The notes beneath the pieces are model-generated. The model made no database searches and had not been told where the DNA came from. It was given only the letters and a program-made list of their open reading frames with translations. Made by a program: the position numbers and the translations under genes. From Serinus canaria (taxonomy: Eukaryota; Chordata; Aves; Passeriformes; Fringillidae), in the NCBI RefSeq assembly GCF_022539315.1, contig NC_066328.1, positions 1,720,621-1,784,620 of the forward strand: a stretch of 64,000 nt of DNA. The letters are read 5' to 3'. Shown piece by piece: positions 19,265 through 33,500 of the stretch (position 1 is its first letter; every line of letters begins with the position of its first letter).

Positions 19265-21417
19265 TGGGCAGGAATAGTAACAACTTTTAATCCGACAAGA
19301 ATTGATACATCAGTTAAGACAATACCATTTTTGCCTCTTTTTTGGGGGACTTCCTTCACATACCAGTCGGGAAAGAGGGACATTTTCAGGATGTACAGTT
19401 TTTGTCTTGCTTTTGTTTTTCTCTCTCCATAGGGACTTTAAAGCATGGTGAATGTGCAAGTCAGTGCTTTTTGTTTGCTTAAAACTTTTTTTTTCCCCGG
19501 TGCTTATTTACAGTTACAGTACCTCTGTGAGAGCGACAGGAAAAAACAAACGATTGTTTGAGACCTGGGGATCTGGGATCCCAAGTCGAGAAAGGCAGAT
19601 CTCAAATATTTATATATTTATACATATATATATATATATATATGCTTTTGTGTATACACAGATACATTTCTCTCTTCTTTTAAAGTATTAAAAAAATGGA
19701 TCAACCTTCATTCTATAAAAATACCTACTCTACAAGATAGAAAAATTTTCCCTCTCCAAGTATACACTGATTTACACCCAAAGCTTCTCTGGAAATGTAC
19801 ATTACGTGGCTTCTTCCCGCGGCCTCGGGGCAGGGAGGGGGGCAGGGAGGGAGGGCTGGGGTGCAGGAGCTGCCCCGGGGTTTGGGGCTCACCCCGACCC
19901 CACAGGGGCTCCGGGGAATCAGCCCCAGAGGCGCCGTGGCCGTGGCTCGGCCGCTGTCCCCTGGGATGAGGCGGTGACAGTGGCCACGTCCCCCTGCACA
20001 GGGCCACCCCGAGGGCTGGAAGGGGCTCGGGGGGAGCAGGCCCCCCCCGGGATTGCTGTAGCTTCTGCTCCCAGGCTGTCCTGGCATTCCCAAAACCTGA
20101 CGAGCAGGAAGAGGAACCAGGGGCTGAAGCCGATCCCTGGGATTCCGCTGGCTGCTCCTCCCGGGAGCCCCGAGGAGCAGGGGGGGACAGCGGCCACTCC
20201 CGGGGTCACGCTGCGCCACGGCCGCTTGTGCCAGCAAGCCCAGAGCTGTCTGATGTAAAAATGGCTTTTGTTTCCCAGGGAGCTGCTGGTGTTCTCCAGC
20301 TCCCCTCCCCATCGGCACAGAGATTCCAGCCCCGGCCGGTGCCAGGGATGAGGAATGAGGGGGCTCCTCCAGTCCCTGGCCAGCCCAGGAACAGGGGGAA
20401 AGGCAGCCGGAGCAGGCACTCACTCCAGGGCTGCAGCTATCACCAGCAGAACCCTGCTCCGGCTGGCAATGGCACAGGCCACTGTCCCCAGACTTCGGGA
20501 GGTGAGCTGGGGACCTCGGGCCTCTCTGCTGCAGCTCCCAAAGTGCTGCGTGTCCCACCCAGGACGAGGAGAGGCGGCCAGGACCGGCCTCCAGCGCCGG
20601 CTGAGGAGCTGCAGCCGTGTCGCGGTGCCAGACAGAGCCTGTCCCCAGCTGGGGACAAGTGACAGCTCCTCCTGGAGCCACCTCAGCGGCAGAGCCCGGC
20701 AGAAGGAGGAGGGAGGAGGAGGGAGTGGAGCCGGGATGCCGAGACCTGCTGACAGTACTGAGCCACAGACAGCAAAAATAAATAAGGAGGCAGGTGACCG
20801 AGCGTGCTCACGCCCTGTCCCCAAGAGCCCCGGGCTGCCCCTGCAGCCACCGAGGGCTCTGCACACAGCAGGAGCACGGGGCAAGGATGGGCCGAGCCAG
20901 CTGGATGAGGCCATTTGCATTAAGTTAATTAAAAAAAACCCCAAAACCCCAAACCAAAACCAAACCCCAACCCTGTGCGAGTCTGGAAGGCGCTGCCCTG
21001 GCTGCCAGCTCTGCCCGGGGGTGTGTCAGGGACACTTTGGCACAGCAGACGCTCGGGCCCGGCAGGGCAGCGGGGCAAAGTCAGCGCTGTCGCTTCAATC
21101 TCCATCGCGATCTCCCGCGGGTCGGGTCGCAGCGTCCCTCGGAGGGGCGGTGCCTGTCGGGACAGTCCCCAGCGCCACAGGCACTTCCCGCAGTGTCCCT
21201 TTCCTGAGCTCCTTCTCCAGGTTCCCTTTCACCCCTCCACAGCCAGGAGGGCTTCAAAATAAGGGAGTCAGACAACAAACCCTGGCTGCTGGTTTTCTTT
21301 TCCCTGGTCCATGGCTCAGGCACTCCCTGACCTGAGGCTTCCTTGTGCCTTCATCAAGTGCAAAGACGTTTGGAGTCCCTCTTCATCCTCTCAGAGCACC
21401 AAATCCTCCCGGCTGCA
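19265..21417 (-). other. RAB11FIP3: RAB11FIP3 3'UTR
   Basis: This is the sequence from the stop codon to the likely poly(A) site, about 2.15 kb. The distal 19260-19800 is sharply AT-rich compared with the GC-rich DNA on both sides. It contains a (TA)n run at about 19623-19642 and several T-runs, as expected of a regulated vertebrate 3'UTR end. A CAAAACC-type A/C run lies at 20930-20970. No splice is evident. The boundary is inferred, not proven. Confidence 0.55.
19286..19291 (-). promoter_or_regulatory. RAB11FIP3: probable poly(A) signal (ATTAAA) of RAB11FIP3
   Basis: This is the only common poly(A) hexamer I see at the downstream end of the AT-rich 3'UTR. Cleavage would fall near 19265, just before the sequence turns GC-rich and repetitive. 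Confidence 0.5.
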
Positions 21418-21531
21418 TTACTTGACTTCCAGGATGGAGGGGTTGGTCTCCATGATGGCCACGATGATCCTGTCGATGTAATCCTGCAGGCGGAAGTTGA
21501 TCTCCTCTTGCTTCTGGATTGCTTCCATGAG
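21418..21531 (-). CDS. RAB11FIP3: RAB11FIP3 terminal coding exon (Rab11-binding domain)
   Basis: 37 codons plus TAA. It encodes LMEAIQKQEEINFRLQDYID and then RIIVAIMETNPSILEVK, the FIP family RBD that forms a four-helix complex with two Rab11 molecules (family knowledge). Confidence 0.97.
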   Translation of the reverse strand, partial: LMEAIQKQEEINFRLQDYIDRIIVAIMETNPSILEVK

Positions 21532-24500
21532 CTGCAGCAGAGGGGAGAGGGAGGGAGAGGTCACTGCCTGACACTGCTCAGGGCTTCCCGTGGCTCCGTG
21601 CATCCATGGCTGACTTCCTGGCTGGGACACTCCTGACCCTGTTTAAATGGCCAGGTAAAAACTCGTTCTGCTCACTCCTGTCCTTCCTCAAGATCTCAGC
21701 CTGATGGAGAGAGCTGCCCTGGAGAGAGCAGGGAGCATCACATCTCCATTGGATCCCCAAAATATCCAGGTGTGTTTCCCCACTTCCTGAGGTGTTACAG
21801 ATTTAATTCCAGTGCTTGTGCAGGCTCAGCCACCCCTGGCTGGTGCTCAGGGAGAAAAAATGCTGAAGAAGCTGGGATCTCCAGAGGGAATGTCCGGGCT
21901 CCCAGGGGTTTAAAGACAGCTCCAGACTGATGGACACAGCCTGTGGTGGCTGTTCTGCCCTGGAAGAGGAAGGCTGTCCCAGGGCAGGCAAAGCAGAGCT
22001 GCCAGGATCAGCAAATGGGCAGGGAGCAGCTCCCCTGTTCCCAGGAAGGAGGGCTGGCAGGCAGGGTAAGTCCTGAGAGCTCTACAGAAAATTGTGTGGG
22101 GATTTCTTTGCTCTTACCAACTTTCAGGGGAACTTTGAGCATGGGCTGGGCCACAGACAGGGCACATCCACTCCTCCCAGGCCATGCCAGGTGGAGACAC
22201 CCAGGAAGGTGCAGTGTGAGCTCCTCGTGGCACGTACCTCATCTCTGGAGACAGAGCTGATCTCTGCTGCCAGGGACTCGGAGAAGGAGGCTGAGAACAG
22301 GTTCTTGGCTCCCTGGATGCTCAGGTTGATGATCTGCCCATTCAGCTCATCATTCTGCTCCTTCAGGTTCCTGTTATCCTGTTCACACACACAAACCACA
22401 TACTGCTGGAGCAGCTGGTGCTCAGAGCTCATCCAGAACAGCAAAGGCAGACAGGGGCTTTCACCCTAACACAGCTCACACATGGCTGGGAAAAGCACAT
22501 GGGCTGCTGCCTCCACCTCAGCAGAGCCTGGAGAACCTCTGGAAACATGGGAACACTGGGAAGATCCAGGGGACACAGCAGAGAGAGAAGGGCTCCTGCT
22601 GTCCCTGAGAAAGCACCAACCTCCCTCTCCCAGGACAGGAAAGCAAGACAGCACTGGACCCCTGGATCCACTCCATCCCTTGGGAGAGAGCCCCTGGACC
22701 CTGCTGGTCCTCCCTTGGCATCAGGGAACCGTTTCCCTGCTAGCCCAGACCTCCTTACCTGCTTGAGCTGCTTGATCTCCTGCTCCAGCTCTGTCTCCCG
22801 TGTCCTGCTGTTGTACTCCTGCAGGCCCATGCTGCTGCTCCGGCCCCTGCGCTGCTCTGCCTCCAGCTTGAAGAGCTGCAGGTGCTCCAGCTGCTTCCTG
22901 AGGTCCTCGATGAGCTGCAGAGCAAGGCAAGGGGACAGCTGAGTGCCACAGGCCTGGCAGATCCAGCAGCACCCTCTGGATGTGGCTGCTGTGGGAGCAG
23001 CTCCATGGAATCCTGCAGCAGGATTGCTGGCCACAGCAGTGGCTGCCCCTGGATCCCTGGAAGTGTCCAAGGCCAGGCTGGATGGAGCCTGGAGCAATCT
23101 GGGACAGTGGGAGCTGTCGCTGCCCATGGCAGGGGGTGGAACAAGCTGGACTTTGAGGTCCTTTTCAACACAAACTATTTCATGACTGAATTCCTTTCTG
23201 GGGGGAACTTGGTTTCCTCTTCCTCCCTCACACCCCCAGCAAGCAGGAGATGGGGAGCTACTGAAATACATGAGCACAGCCCTGCAAGGACCTTGTTGGA
23301 GGGCCAAAGATGCTGGGTTTGGGTCTGCAGCAGCACAGACCCCCCAGCAATGTGGGTCCCTCCCCAGCCAGCTCCCTCTGCTGCAGGATTGGATCCCCTC
23401 CTCACCCCAGAGGCCTCGGTGACACCACAGTGACAACTAATTCCACTTTGGGCCAGAGCTCCTTTCCTGCCACCACAGCCAGCCCTGCCTGGGTCCCCAG
23501 CTGGAGTCACCAGGCACAGATGATGGGAGCACTGGGCAGGTGTGATCCAGCCCCCAGCACTCAGCTCCCACCCCTCTGCTCCTGCCTGCTGGCTCCATGT
23601 GCCTCTGGCACTGGAGGGAAGGGAAGGGGCCAGGGTGGCCACTGTTTGGCAGTAAGGGAAGGGGCCAGGGTGGCACAGCCCCTTGCAGGGACACTGCTGG
23701 ATGAATTCCAGAGCAGCACAAGTGACTGAGGTGCTGCAGCTCAGCTGCTGAACCCCTTCCCACTGCCCAGGTAGCACTCCCTGCTCCAGGCACCCATTTC
23801 TGGAGAGGCTGCCAAGGCCAGATTCCCACATTTTGGGGACAGGGCTGTGGCAGGCCCAGACTCCACTCACCTCCTGCGTTGACTCCTTCTCCTTCTGGAA
23901 CTGGTGCCTCTCCTGACTCAGCTTGTCCCCCATCTTCCTCTTTTTCTCCTGCTCCTCTGTGAGCTGCACAGTGAGGTCCTCAATCTCATCCAGCAGCTTC
24001 TGCTTCTCCTGCAAGGACACGAGCAGTGAGAGGCCCTGGGGCCCAGCTGGGTGCTGGCTCTGCAGGGAATGCTTCTCTCCTGAGGCACCAGGAGGCTCTG
24101 CCTGCTGGGATCTCATCTGCTCAGAGCCAGGGGCTTGGCAGCACTGAGGGAGGCAGTCAGGGATGGCTCCAGAGTGAATCCACATGAATATCCACCCTTG
24201 TGCTGTTTTCTGGGAAGCACGATGCTGGTGTGGGATGGGCTGGGGCCAGCACGGGGCTCCAGGCCAAGGAGAGACATTAAATCATAAAGCTCCTTATGTC
24301 TGGATTTCAGAAAAGTCCTGAATCTGAGATCTTTACCTCCCTCTTGGTTTCAGACGTGACAGGTTTGAATTGAGGGCTGATCCAAGAAGAAATAGACCAG
24401 CTGAAGCCAGGATGTAAAACACACAGCCCAGCTCTGTTCCCTTCTCCTCCCCAAAGCCTTGGCTGAATGTCTGGGATGCAGGTGAAGATGCCAACAGCCC

Positions 24501-27500
24501 CTAGAGCAGCACCTTCTGCCTGTGACCAGCCTTTTCTGCTTCTCACTCCACCCTACCATCAAGGATTCTGGAGGTGCACAAGGAGCTGGGAGGGGACACA
24601 GCTGGGACAGCTGATCCCAGAAGTCAAAATGGATTTTGAATACTAAATGACATCATGTTCATCAATAGAAGCTGGGGGAAGAATGAGAAAAAGGGAGTGT
24701 TTGGAGTGATGGCATTTGTCTTCCCAAGTCACCCTTAGGCTCCCTGCTTGGTGATGGAGCCCTGCTTTCCAGGAGATGCCTGAACACCTGTCTGCCTTGG
24801 GAAGCAGTGAATTAACTCCTTGTTTTGCTTTGCTTCTGTGGGCAGCTTTTGCTTTACTTAATAAACTGTCTTTTCCCTCAACCCACAAGTTTTACAATTG
24901 TTGGCCTTCCAAATCTCCCTGGCCTCACAGCTCCCAGTCCCATGAGAAAGGTTTTGGCTTTCAGAACTCCACAAATGCCACAGGACCCCCTGCAGTGCTG
25001 GTGATGGATGGCCCCTGGCATGCAGGGCTGAGGAGCAGCTCCATGGGGGAGCTCCAGATGCTGGCTCAGCGTTGGAACCCTGGCTGCTGAGAACTTGAGA
25101 CTTTCTGTGCTGCCAGGCACTGACCCCCAAGAGAGCACTGCACTGACCTGAGGCTGTGGAGAAGTTTCCAAAATGGAATGTCAGAGCTGGGATTGTGGGT
25201 GTGGAGTTTGAACAGAAGTGTGTGATATCACAGGGTGGGAAACTCAGAGTTTCAGGGTTTAGAATACAGTAATAGATATAAAGCAAGATGGAGGTTTTAG
25301 GGTGGAGGCTGCTCCTGCTTCTTCACCTTCTTCTCCATGGGTTTGGGTGGTTTTGTGTAACTGGATAAAAAGTCCACACTGCAGGCATGGGTGGTTGGTT
25401 ATTGGGTTAAAAGTAAAAATAATTTAGGTGTCATTTCTTAATTGGACAGTTTAGCCTTCAAAGGCCTTGTAGAGAGAGAGATGGGGCTCCATTTTTAGTC
25501 TGTTAGAGTGAAGTGCTGTACAACTCAGGGTTTGTGAGACTGTAACAGAGATAAGAACTAATAAACAACTGAATCCCAACAAGAAATATCTTGTGATTAA
25601 TCCTGGCCCAGGCAGAAAAGAAGCAAAGACTCCACAGCTTGGGGGTGTCCTGCTCCATAGAGCAGCACCAAGCAGAAAAGGCAACACTGACAACAAAATC
25701 CTGATTTTGGGACACTGGACAGGAGAGCAGCTCATCAGCCAGGCTTCTCCTGGGCAGGCAGGGGCAGTGAGTGCAGCTCTTGCTCCTCCTTCACCCATTC
25801 ACTGTGGAGGAAAGGAGAACAGCTCTGCATGGGTCAAAACCAACTCTTATCCTCAGAGCCACTGGGGTTTTCCTGCCCCCAGCCTCAGCTGTGCTCACAA
25901 GGCCCTGGCAGATGAAGACCATATCAGGAGGATGGAGCTGCAGAGCTCTCCCATGGGATTAAACAGGGATAAAATGCCTCAGGCCCTTCAGCTGGAAGAG
26001 GTGGTTTGATCTCAGTTCAATTTTAACCTTAATTCTGCCCCAAGCTTGGCAGAGACAAAATGCAGCCCCTCTTCCAGGTGTCCCACCTGTAACCCACTCT
26101 ATCCCTGAAGGTGAGGCTCCTGCCCATCCCAAGAAGCCTCAGGAAGCCCCAGTCCTGCAGGGCCTTGGATCCTGAGCAGGGTGGCAGTGAGAGGGGCTGG
26201 GAGGTGACACAGAGATCTTTGGAAACTCAACTGACAAACCCCAGGACATGGAGATGGAGCATCCCTGCTCCTCCTCCTCCCCTGCACTGGACTGGCCACA
26301 GGGATGGGGACAGGGATGGGGACAAGCTTCCACAAGAGGGCACGAGTCCCCTCCTGAGCAGGCACTGCTACAGAGATTTATCAGGGGTTTATTCCCAGCT
26401 TCCAGGCTGAACAGTAGGAACCTGCAAGGAGAACTGTGTGGGATAGTGCTGTCCAAAGTGAGGTCTGTAGTGACTGGAAAATGGAAGCAACTGGTTTGTT
26501 TCATTAAGTGATCTTGTGTCCATGAAAATTCATCCCAAAGCCAGAATTTCATCCCCAAACCAGGCACCCTCTGGCCTCACCTCCTCAAGCCTCTCGATGT
26601 TGGCTCTCAGGCAGGGGACACAGGACCTCAGCTCGCTGTTCTCATCATCCAGCTGCTGCAGCCTGCAGAGGGAACGGGTGTGAGACTCACCCCAGCATCC
26701 CCCATGGGGGAGAAAACTTCCCCAGGAATATGAAACCAAAGGGAAGCCAGCAGGGATTCATCTGTTCAAGGCAAACCCCTGAGATATTTCTGCTGCCGGG
26801 GGAAAGAGAGGGGCATCTACACAACCCTGACATCCATCAGCTCCAGTGCTATTCCTTGTTCCAAGGGGTTTTTAGTCCCTGCACAAGCCTCAGCAGCAGA
26901 GACAACAGAACAGGGGGTCAGAGAGGGCTTTGGGTTTGCATTCCCAGGTAGAAGCCCACTGTCTTCACCTTCCATGGACTGCATGGGATGAACAACAGCA
27001 AAACACTCTGGGAAAGCTGGGAAAACCCTGTCAAATAACTGAGATCTCTCCCACCCCACTTCTTCCTTTGGAATCCACCAGGCAGCACAAAGCACCCTGG
27101 CTGGGACACTCTGCCTCCTTCCCAGGTATTTGCCTGTTTCCATCAAGATGGAAACATATGGGTATTAAAAATACCCCAAGGGGTCATTTATGGGAAGAAG
27201 CATTAACAAACCCCCTCTTCATCCCCATGCTGCAGGGCAGGCACATGGATAAAGGGTGGGAGCGAAACATAAAATGCACCAGAGCAGCTCAAATAAAGAA
27301 TCCAATATTAGGTCTATGGGCCAAAGGTGGAAATAACCAAAACTCAGGGTTTGTGCTGATTTTAGTTGCACCTTGAACCCATTACACTCCCTGCCTGCCT
27401 CCCTGTGTCTCCCCAAGGCTGCCTGGGCACAGATTCTGGGCTGGCTCCAGGAGAGAGCCCCCCCAGCCCCACCTGGCCTGCAGGTTCTCAATCTCAATGC

Positions 27501-30500
27501 TCTTCTCCCTCTCCATTTTGCTGAGCAGCTCCCTCTGCTTCTTGATCTCCTCCAGCAGGGTCTGGTCAGCCCTCAGCTCCTGCTCCTTCAGCTGCTCCTC
27601 GAGTGCATTTGCTCTGCAGAGAGGACAAAGAGGGGATTAAACTGTCCTTAGGAGCAGGCCGCCATCCCAAGGCAGGGACCAGACTCTCTTCCCAGCCCCT
27701 TTCCCACCCCTCAGGTGAGCTGGGAGAAGCAGATGGTAAAACAGAACAAGCTTCCAGGGAAAACACACCAATCACCATCTCAAACAGCTTCCCTGCATCC
27801 CAGCAGATGCAGCAGGAGAAGCAGCACCTTTTCCATCACAGGTTTCCCAAGTCAGGTGCCTTAAGGAACACAAGCATGTTATTCAATTCCCAGCCTGGGA
27901 AAGAACTTCATTTTTAATTATTTTGAAATGTCTTTATGCATTAGAATTATTTCCAAGTGCAGCCACACACATACACATCTCTTAATGGGAATCTCAGAGT
28001 CACTGAGGTTGGAAAAGACCTTCAGCAGCTTCTAAGCCAAATCCCAGGGGCTGTGGTTCCACCTGCAGTAGCCATGGCACAGAAATCCTCCTTCAGCTGT
28101 TTACAGCAGGAAGTGGTCTCATTGCTCAGAGAAAAGGCAACAGCCTCAATCCTTCTTTCCACTCTCTTGTGATCCCAATCAAAACTGGGATCTGCAGGTC
28201 AGCCTTCCCTGTGTGTCAGCAGAACTGCAGCTCACAGAACCCAGAAGGGTTTGGGCTGGGAGGAACCTTAAAATCCATCCCATCCCACCCCCTGCCATGG
28301 GCAGGGACACCTCCCACCATCCCAGGCTGCTCCAAGCCCCATCCAGCCTGGCCTTGGGCACTGCCAGGGATCCAGGGGCAGCCACAGCTGCTCTGGGCAC
28401 CCTGTGCCAGGGCCTGCCCACCCTCCCAGGGAACAATTCCTTCCCAATATCCCATCCATCCTTGCCCTCTGGCAGTGGAAGCCATTCCCAGTGTCCTGTC
28501 CCTCCAGCCCTTGTCCCCAGTCCCTCTCCAGCTCTCCTGGAGCCCCTTAAGGCCCTGGCAGGGGCTCTGAGGTGTCCCTGGAGCCTTATCCTCTCCAGGT
28601 GAGCACCCCCAGCTCTCCCAGCCTGGCTCCACTATCCCAGGTTGCTCCAAGCCCTGTCCATGACAGGCCCCTTGCAGGGATGGGGCTGGGAGCTGGAATT
28701 TCTGCAATAGCTTTGCCCAGGAGAAGGCTTTGCCCAGCTGATCCCACCCTCCCCAGCACCCAGCTCACCCAGAGCCAGCTGACACTTCCGGGCCAAGCTG
28801 CTGAAGTGAAAACATTTCCCTCACTCCCAAGTTTATCAGGGCTTAGGGAAACATTTGTTTGAGTGGCTCAGTTCCCTGACACGACTGTTACTTAACAGAA
28901 TTACAGCCCTATAGATAAACTCTGCTGGGTTTATCTGCCCAGGGTAAAGCCATGCTGGGAGAGAGGAGCCTGGCAGATTAGCACACACAGGGATTAAATC
29001 ATGTGGCTCCAAAGGGCTGCACCCTGGCCTGGATCCAGCAGGAGGGAAGGCTTGGAGCTCCAGGGACCATTTGGAAGGGGCATGTCAGGCAGGAAAATAT
29101 AGTATATAACTATAAATATAAATATAAATATATTTTAAAAAGCCAAGTCCCAGAGTTCCAGAGACCTTTTGGGGGGGACACATAGAGCAGGGAAGCACAC
29201 TAAAAAAAAACCAGACCAAAAGACAAACAACAATAACAACAAGAAACAATCCTGAGTGGGAGGGGAGCCACAAGCATCATGGATTCCAGCTGCTGGCCCT
29301 GCACAGACATCCCAACAATCCCACCCTGGGCATCCCTGAAATCATTGTCCAAGCACTCCTGGAGCTCTGGCAGCCTCGGGGCTGTGCCCATTCCCTGGGG
29401 AGCCTGGGCAGTGCCAGCACCTCTGGGGGAAGAACCTTTCCCAAAATCCAGCCTGACTCTCCCTGACACAGCTCCAGCAATTAAGAGTCAAATGTAAAAA
29501 TCACCAAAAGCCAAGTCCTGGAGCTCCAGAGAACTTAAGACCATCAAATATAAAATCTCCACATTGCTGTGTCCTGTTCTCAGCTGGGATGGAGTCAATA
29601 TCCCTGGAAATGGCTGTGGTTTGGATTTGGGAAGGAGGCTGAAGCAGGAGGAGGGACAAAGGCCCCCCAGGTGAGGCTCTCACCTGTGCACCAGCTGCAG
29701 GTTCTCCTGCCGGAGGCGGCTGTGCTGCTCCCCGTTGGCAGCCGTGTCCTTCTCCAGCTCCGTCACCCGCTTCTCCAGGAACACCACCTGCCAGCAGGGA
29801 CAGGGATCAGCCTCTGGGCAGCCCCAAACCCAGAGCAGCCCCCACAGCATCCCCAAACAAACAGGGTTCCCACTGGAACTGGGCAGTCGTGCCTTGATTT
29901 AAAGCATCCCTTTAAAACACCCTTTTCCACCCGGTTTCCCAGGTTTTGATGGTTCCCATGTACCAGTTTGGATCAAACACTTCACTCTTTCCTTTCTTCA
30001 ACCCCTTCCTAATGGCATCCTAAAAGGAACCCAGAGGGAAAGATCCTGGTGCATCCCCAGAGTTCCATGTGCAGCCCTGTCTTTTCCCTCAACAACTCCC
30101 CACTGCCTGGAACAGGATGGAAACCTTGAATTTACAGATGGGAGGGATCAATGCCAGCTGGTGGGGGAAGGACCAGTGGTGAGGATTTTCTCCCCATACC
30201 TGTACAAGGTTTATTCCAGCTGTATTTGCATTAAATTCATTCAAATTCCAAATAAAACAATCCTGGGGGAGAACAAATTCCAAATAAAACAATCCTGGGG
30301 GAGCATGTCCAGAAAAGCCAAACCCTGGCTCTGGGAGAAGGGCAGGAGACATGGGAGTATTAAAGAGGCCATGCAGACACACAAGGCCTTTCCCAGAAGT
30401 GCCTTTTCCCTCAAAGGTTTCCCAAGTCAATGCCTTAAGGAATCCAACTATTTTATTCAACTTCCCCTTGGAAAAATGTTTATTTTTATTTATTTTAAAG

Positions 30501-33500
30501 GTTTTCCCTGCATTATAATTATTTCTGAGTGCAGCTACACACATACACATTTCTCTCTCACACAGAGCTCCTCAGGACATTCATATTCCAGAGCCAAAAA
30601 GGCCATTTCCAAGGTATTTCAGGACTTCAGTACACATCTACACAATCTTAGCTTCTTTCCCATAGCTTCTTTTCCTTGTTAACTAGGAATACTCAAACAA
30701 AATCTTTCCTGTGCTCCCATCTTATCCTACAACTCTTTTGTTGTAATACCCCAGGAAAACCCATCAGCATCAGCACAAAATCAATTCTACCCTGACAGCA
30801 TGAGCAGAGTGTTCCAAGGAGAGGAAGTTTCTGTTTCACATTGGGTGGGTTGCCTCAGAAAAGCAGAACCCGAGAACATCTTCTTCTGTGAAGGAGAAGT
30901 GAAAATGCTGCCTGTGAACAGCCCATTCCTCCTCCCAGCACTCTGGGGGAAGCCACTGCCCCTGGAGACGATCCAGTGTCACCTCCTGACCCTGCACCGC
31001 ACCTGGAGTGCTCCTCTGCTCCTCCATCCCCTGCATGGGGAGGGCTCCCCCTGTCCCATCTGCACAGGGAGGAGCTTCAGCCTGATCCTGCCTGGGAACA
31101 CTGGAGCACTGCAAGGCACTGAACCCTGCAGGGTAACACAGACCTCACCCTAGAACCCCTTCCTCTCAACATCTCAGAAAAGCTCAGGGCACCAGCACGG
31201 CACCAGCTGGATCCTGCTGGCCCTGCCAAGGGCAGGAGGGGAGGAGGCCCCACCTTGTCGGTGATGTCCTCGTCGGTGCACTCCAGGCTCTCCCGATAGG
31301 ATTCCTCCATCACCCCCACGGCCAGTGAGCTCGTCTGGTGCAGCTGCCTGAAACGGAGACAAAGCACCCCGACCCACAGCAGCACCGGCATCAGCCCCAG
31401 AACCGGCACCATGGCGACACCAGGTGACAGCGCTGGCCTCGCCACCACCTCCCGCCCTCCTCAGCCTCTCCACAGGGATCTGCCAGCACTGCTCCTCGAG
31501 TGCTGCGTGTCCCCTCATCATGGAGCTCTCCTGGGAAATCAGTGCTCCAACGTGGCCATGCTCCTGGGACTTCACACCGGGATCACTGCTCTTTGGAATG
31601 GGGAGAGATAAGAGCTCCCTCTTCCCACTTTCTTTAGCCCAGCCCAAGGCCCTGGATTATCCAGCAAAGGCCAGAGTACTCCCAATGCTGATAAGGCTGG
31701 GAAGAAGTGGGGTGCAAGGGGATGGAGGGGGGCAAACGCCCCTGAGGCTGCTGTGACCCCCCAGCCCAGGTGAGCTAATCATTAACGAGGCCTCGTGACA
31801 GCGGCGTCCCAGCTTTGTGACAAGCTAAAGGGCACTCTGGAGAGGGGCTGCTCAGTGTCCCAGCTTTGTGACAAGCTAAAGGGCACTCTGGGAAGGGGTT
31901 GCTCAGTGTCCCCAGCTTTGTGACAAGCTAAAGAGCACTCTGGAGAAGGGCTGCTCGGTGTCCCAGCTTTGTGACAAGCTAAAGGACACCCAGGACACCC
32001 TGAGGAGGGGCTGCTTGGTGTCCCCAGCTTTGTGACAAGCTAAAGGACACCCTGAGGAGGGGCTGCTTGGTGTCCCCAGCTTTGTGACAAGCTAAAGGAC
32101 ACCCTGAGGAGGGGCTGCTTGGTGTCCCCAGCTTTGTGACAAGCTAAAGGACACCCTGAGGAGGGGCTGCTTGGTGTCCCCAGCTTTGTGACAAGTTAAA
32201 GGACACCCTGAGGAGGGGCTGCTCCCTCAGCATGGCTGCCCTGGAGAGGGGGTGTGTTCCAGCCCTGGCACCCCAGGCAGGAGAAGAACACTTTGCACTC
32301 CTGCCTTGAGCAGAGGATGGATGACAAAACCACAGAGGTCTCTTTAAAACTGTTTTTCCCAGGGATTTGTACCATTGGCTCTCAAATTCCTCCCACTACA
32401 CAGTGTGTTCATGCCAGGACCCGCTAAGCACAACTGGCATTTACCAAGAGACCACAGCCTGATTTTGCATCCTCACCCTCAGTTTATATTTAGATTTTAA
32501 AGTCTCAGGCACATTTGTCATTTAAATGGTGCCAAGCACAACAGGGCTTAAGCAGCTGAGATTTCTTGGCACGAGCAGAACCCGGATAAGAAAAACGAGG
32601 AAAGAGCCCTTACTGAAATAAAATCAATTTTCTAAAAGCATATGTTTTGGGATTATTCACTAATTACAGTATCTGCAACAAAGGATTTGCTTTGGGCTGA
32701 GCTTAAGGATCTGGCTGGGCAAAACCCTCTTATCTCCCTCCTTATCACAAACCAAACCTGACTGCTCTTGAATTAACTTATATTTACACAAGCCCACACA
32801 TCCCTGCCTCAGAAAAGCAAAGGGCCAGGAGGGCTCAATCCCCCATAAGACAGGGTATCTCTGTTCCCAAAAGTTGAACTCAAATCCTCCCAGAATTATC
32901 TGTGCTAGGCCCGGGACAAAAACGAGTCCTAAAACAGGAAACCTGGGGACAGGCTGCTCCCCTCAGCCCTCCTTCCTGCCAGTGTTTTTAACAAAGCTCT
33001 AGAAAGTAAGATGTGTGGAAGTAGGAAATGTAATATCAAGGATCTGCTTCCTTTCCAGGAGGGGAACCATGCCAGGGGAGATTGCTGAGTGCAGGAAAAA
33101 CGGAGAAGGGAAAGGTGTGAGAGCACAGTGGGAGGAAGAGGTGCAGGGAAGCTGCTTGGGTCAGCACAGGGAGCAGAGTGAGTGTTAGGAACAGCAACAT
33201 GCCCAAACTGAGCTGCCCATTCCTCCACAGTGTCCCTGTCCTGCTGGGAAACCAGCAAGGAGAAATCCAACAAGTGCAGAGGGAAATCTCCCTCCTGAGC
33301 GTGGCAGAGGCAGAACAGTGAGGTAAGAGTCAGTTTATCCTTAAAATCGGGATGGCATGGAAACAGGAGGGATGGGGGAACTGGGAGAGGAAAGGTGAGC
33401 ACCAGGTGACACTGAGAGGGGAGGGAAGGACCCTCTGCTCCAGAGATCCAGAGCAAATTGCCCAGATATATCCAATTTATCCAATGTCCCTGTGCAGTCA

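Noticed and set aside
18996..19290. Frames encoding MRMRMR or LILILI runs
   Set aside because: They are translations of the CATCCT microsatellite.
21418..21531. RAB11FIP4 as the identity of the large gene
   Set aside because: The C-terminus ends ETNPSILEVK with QDYIDRIIVAI, which fits FIP3. FIP4 ends differently (a Met-Asp-Lys-containing variant and ILEIK-type end, from memory).
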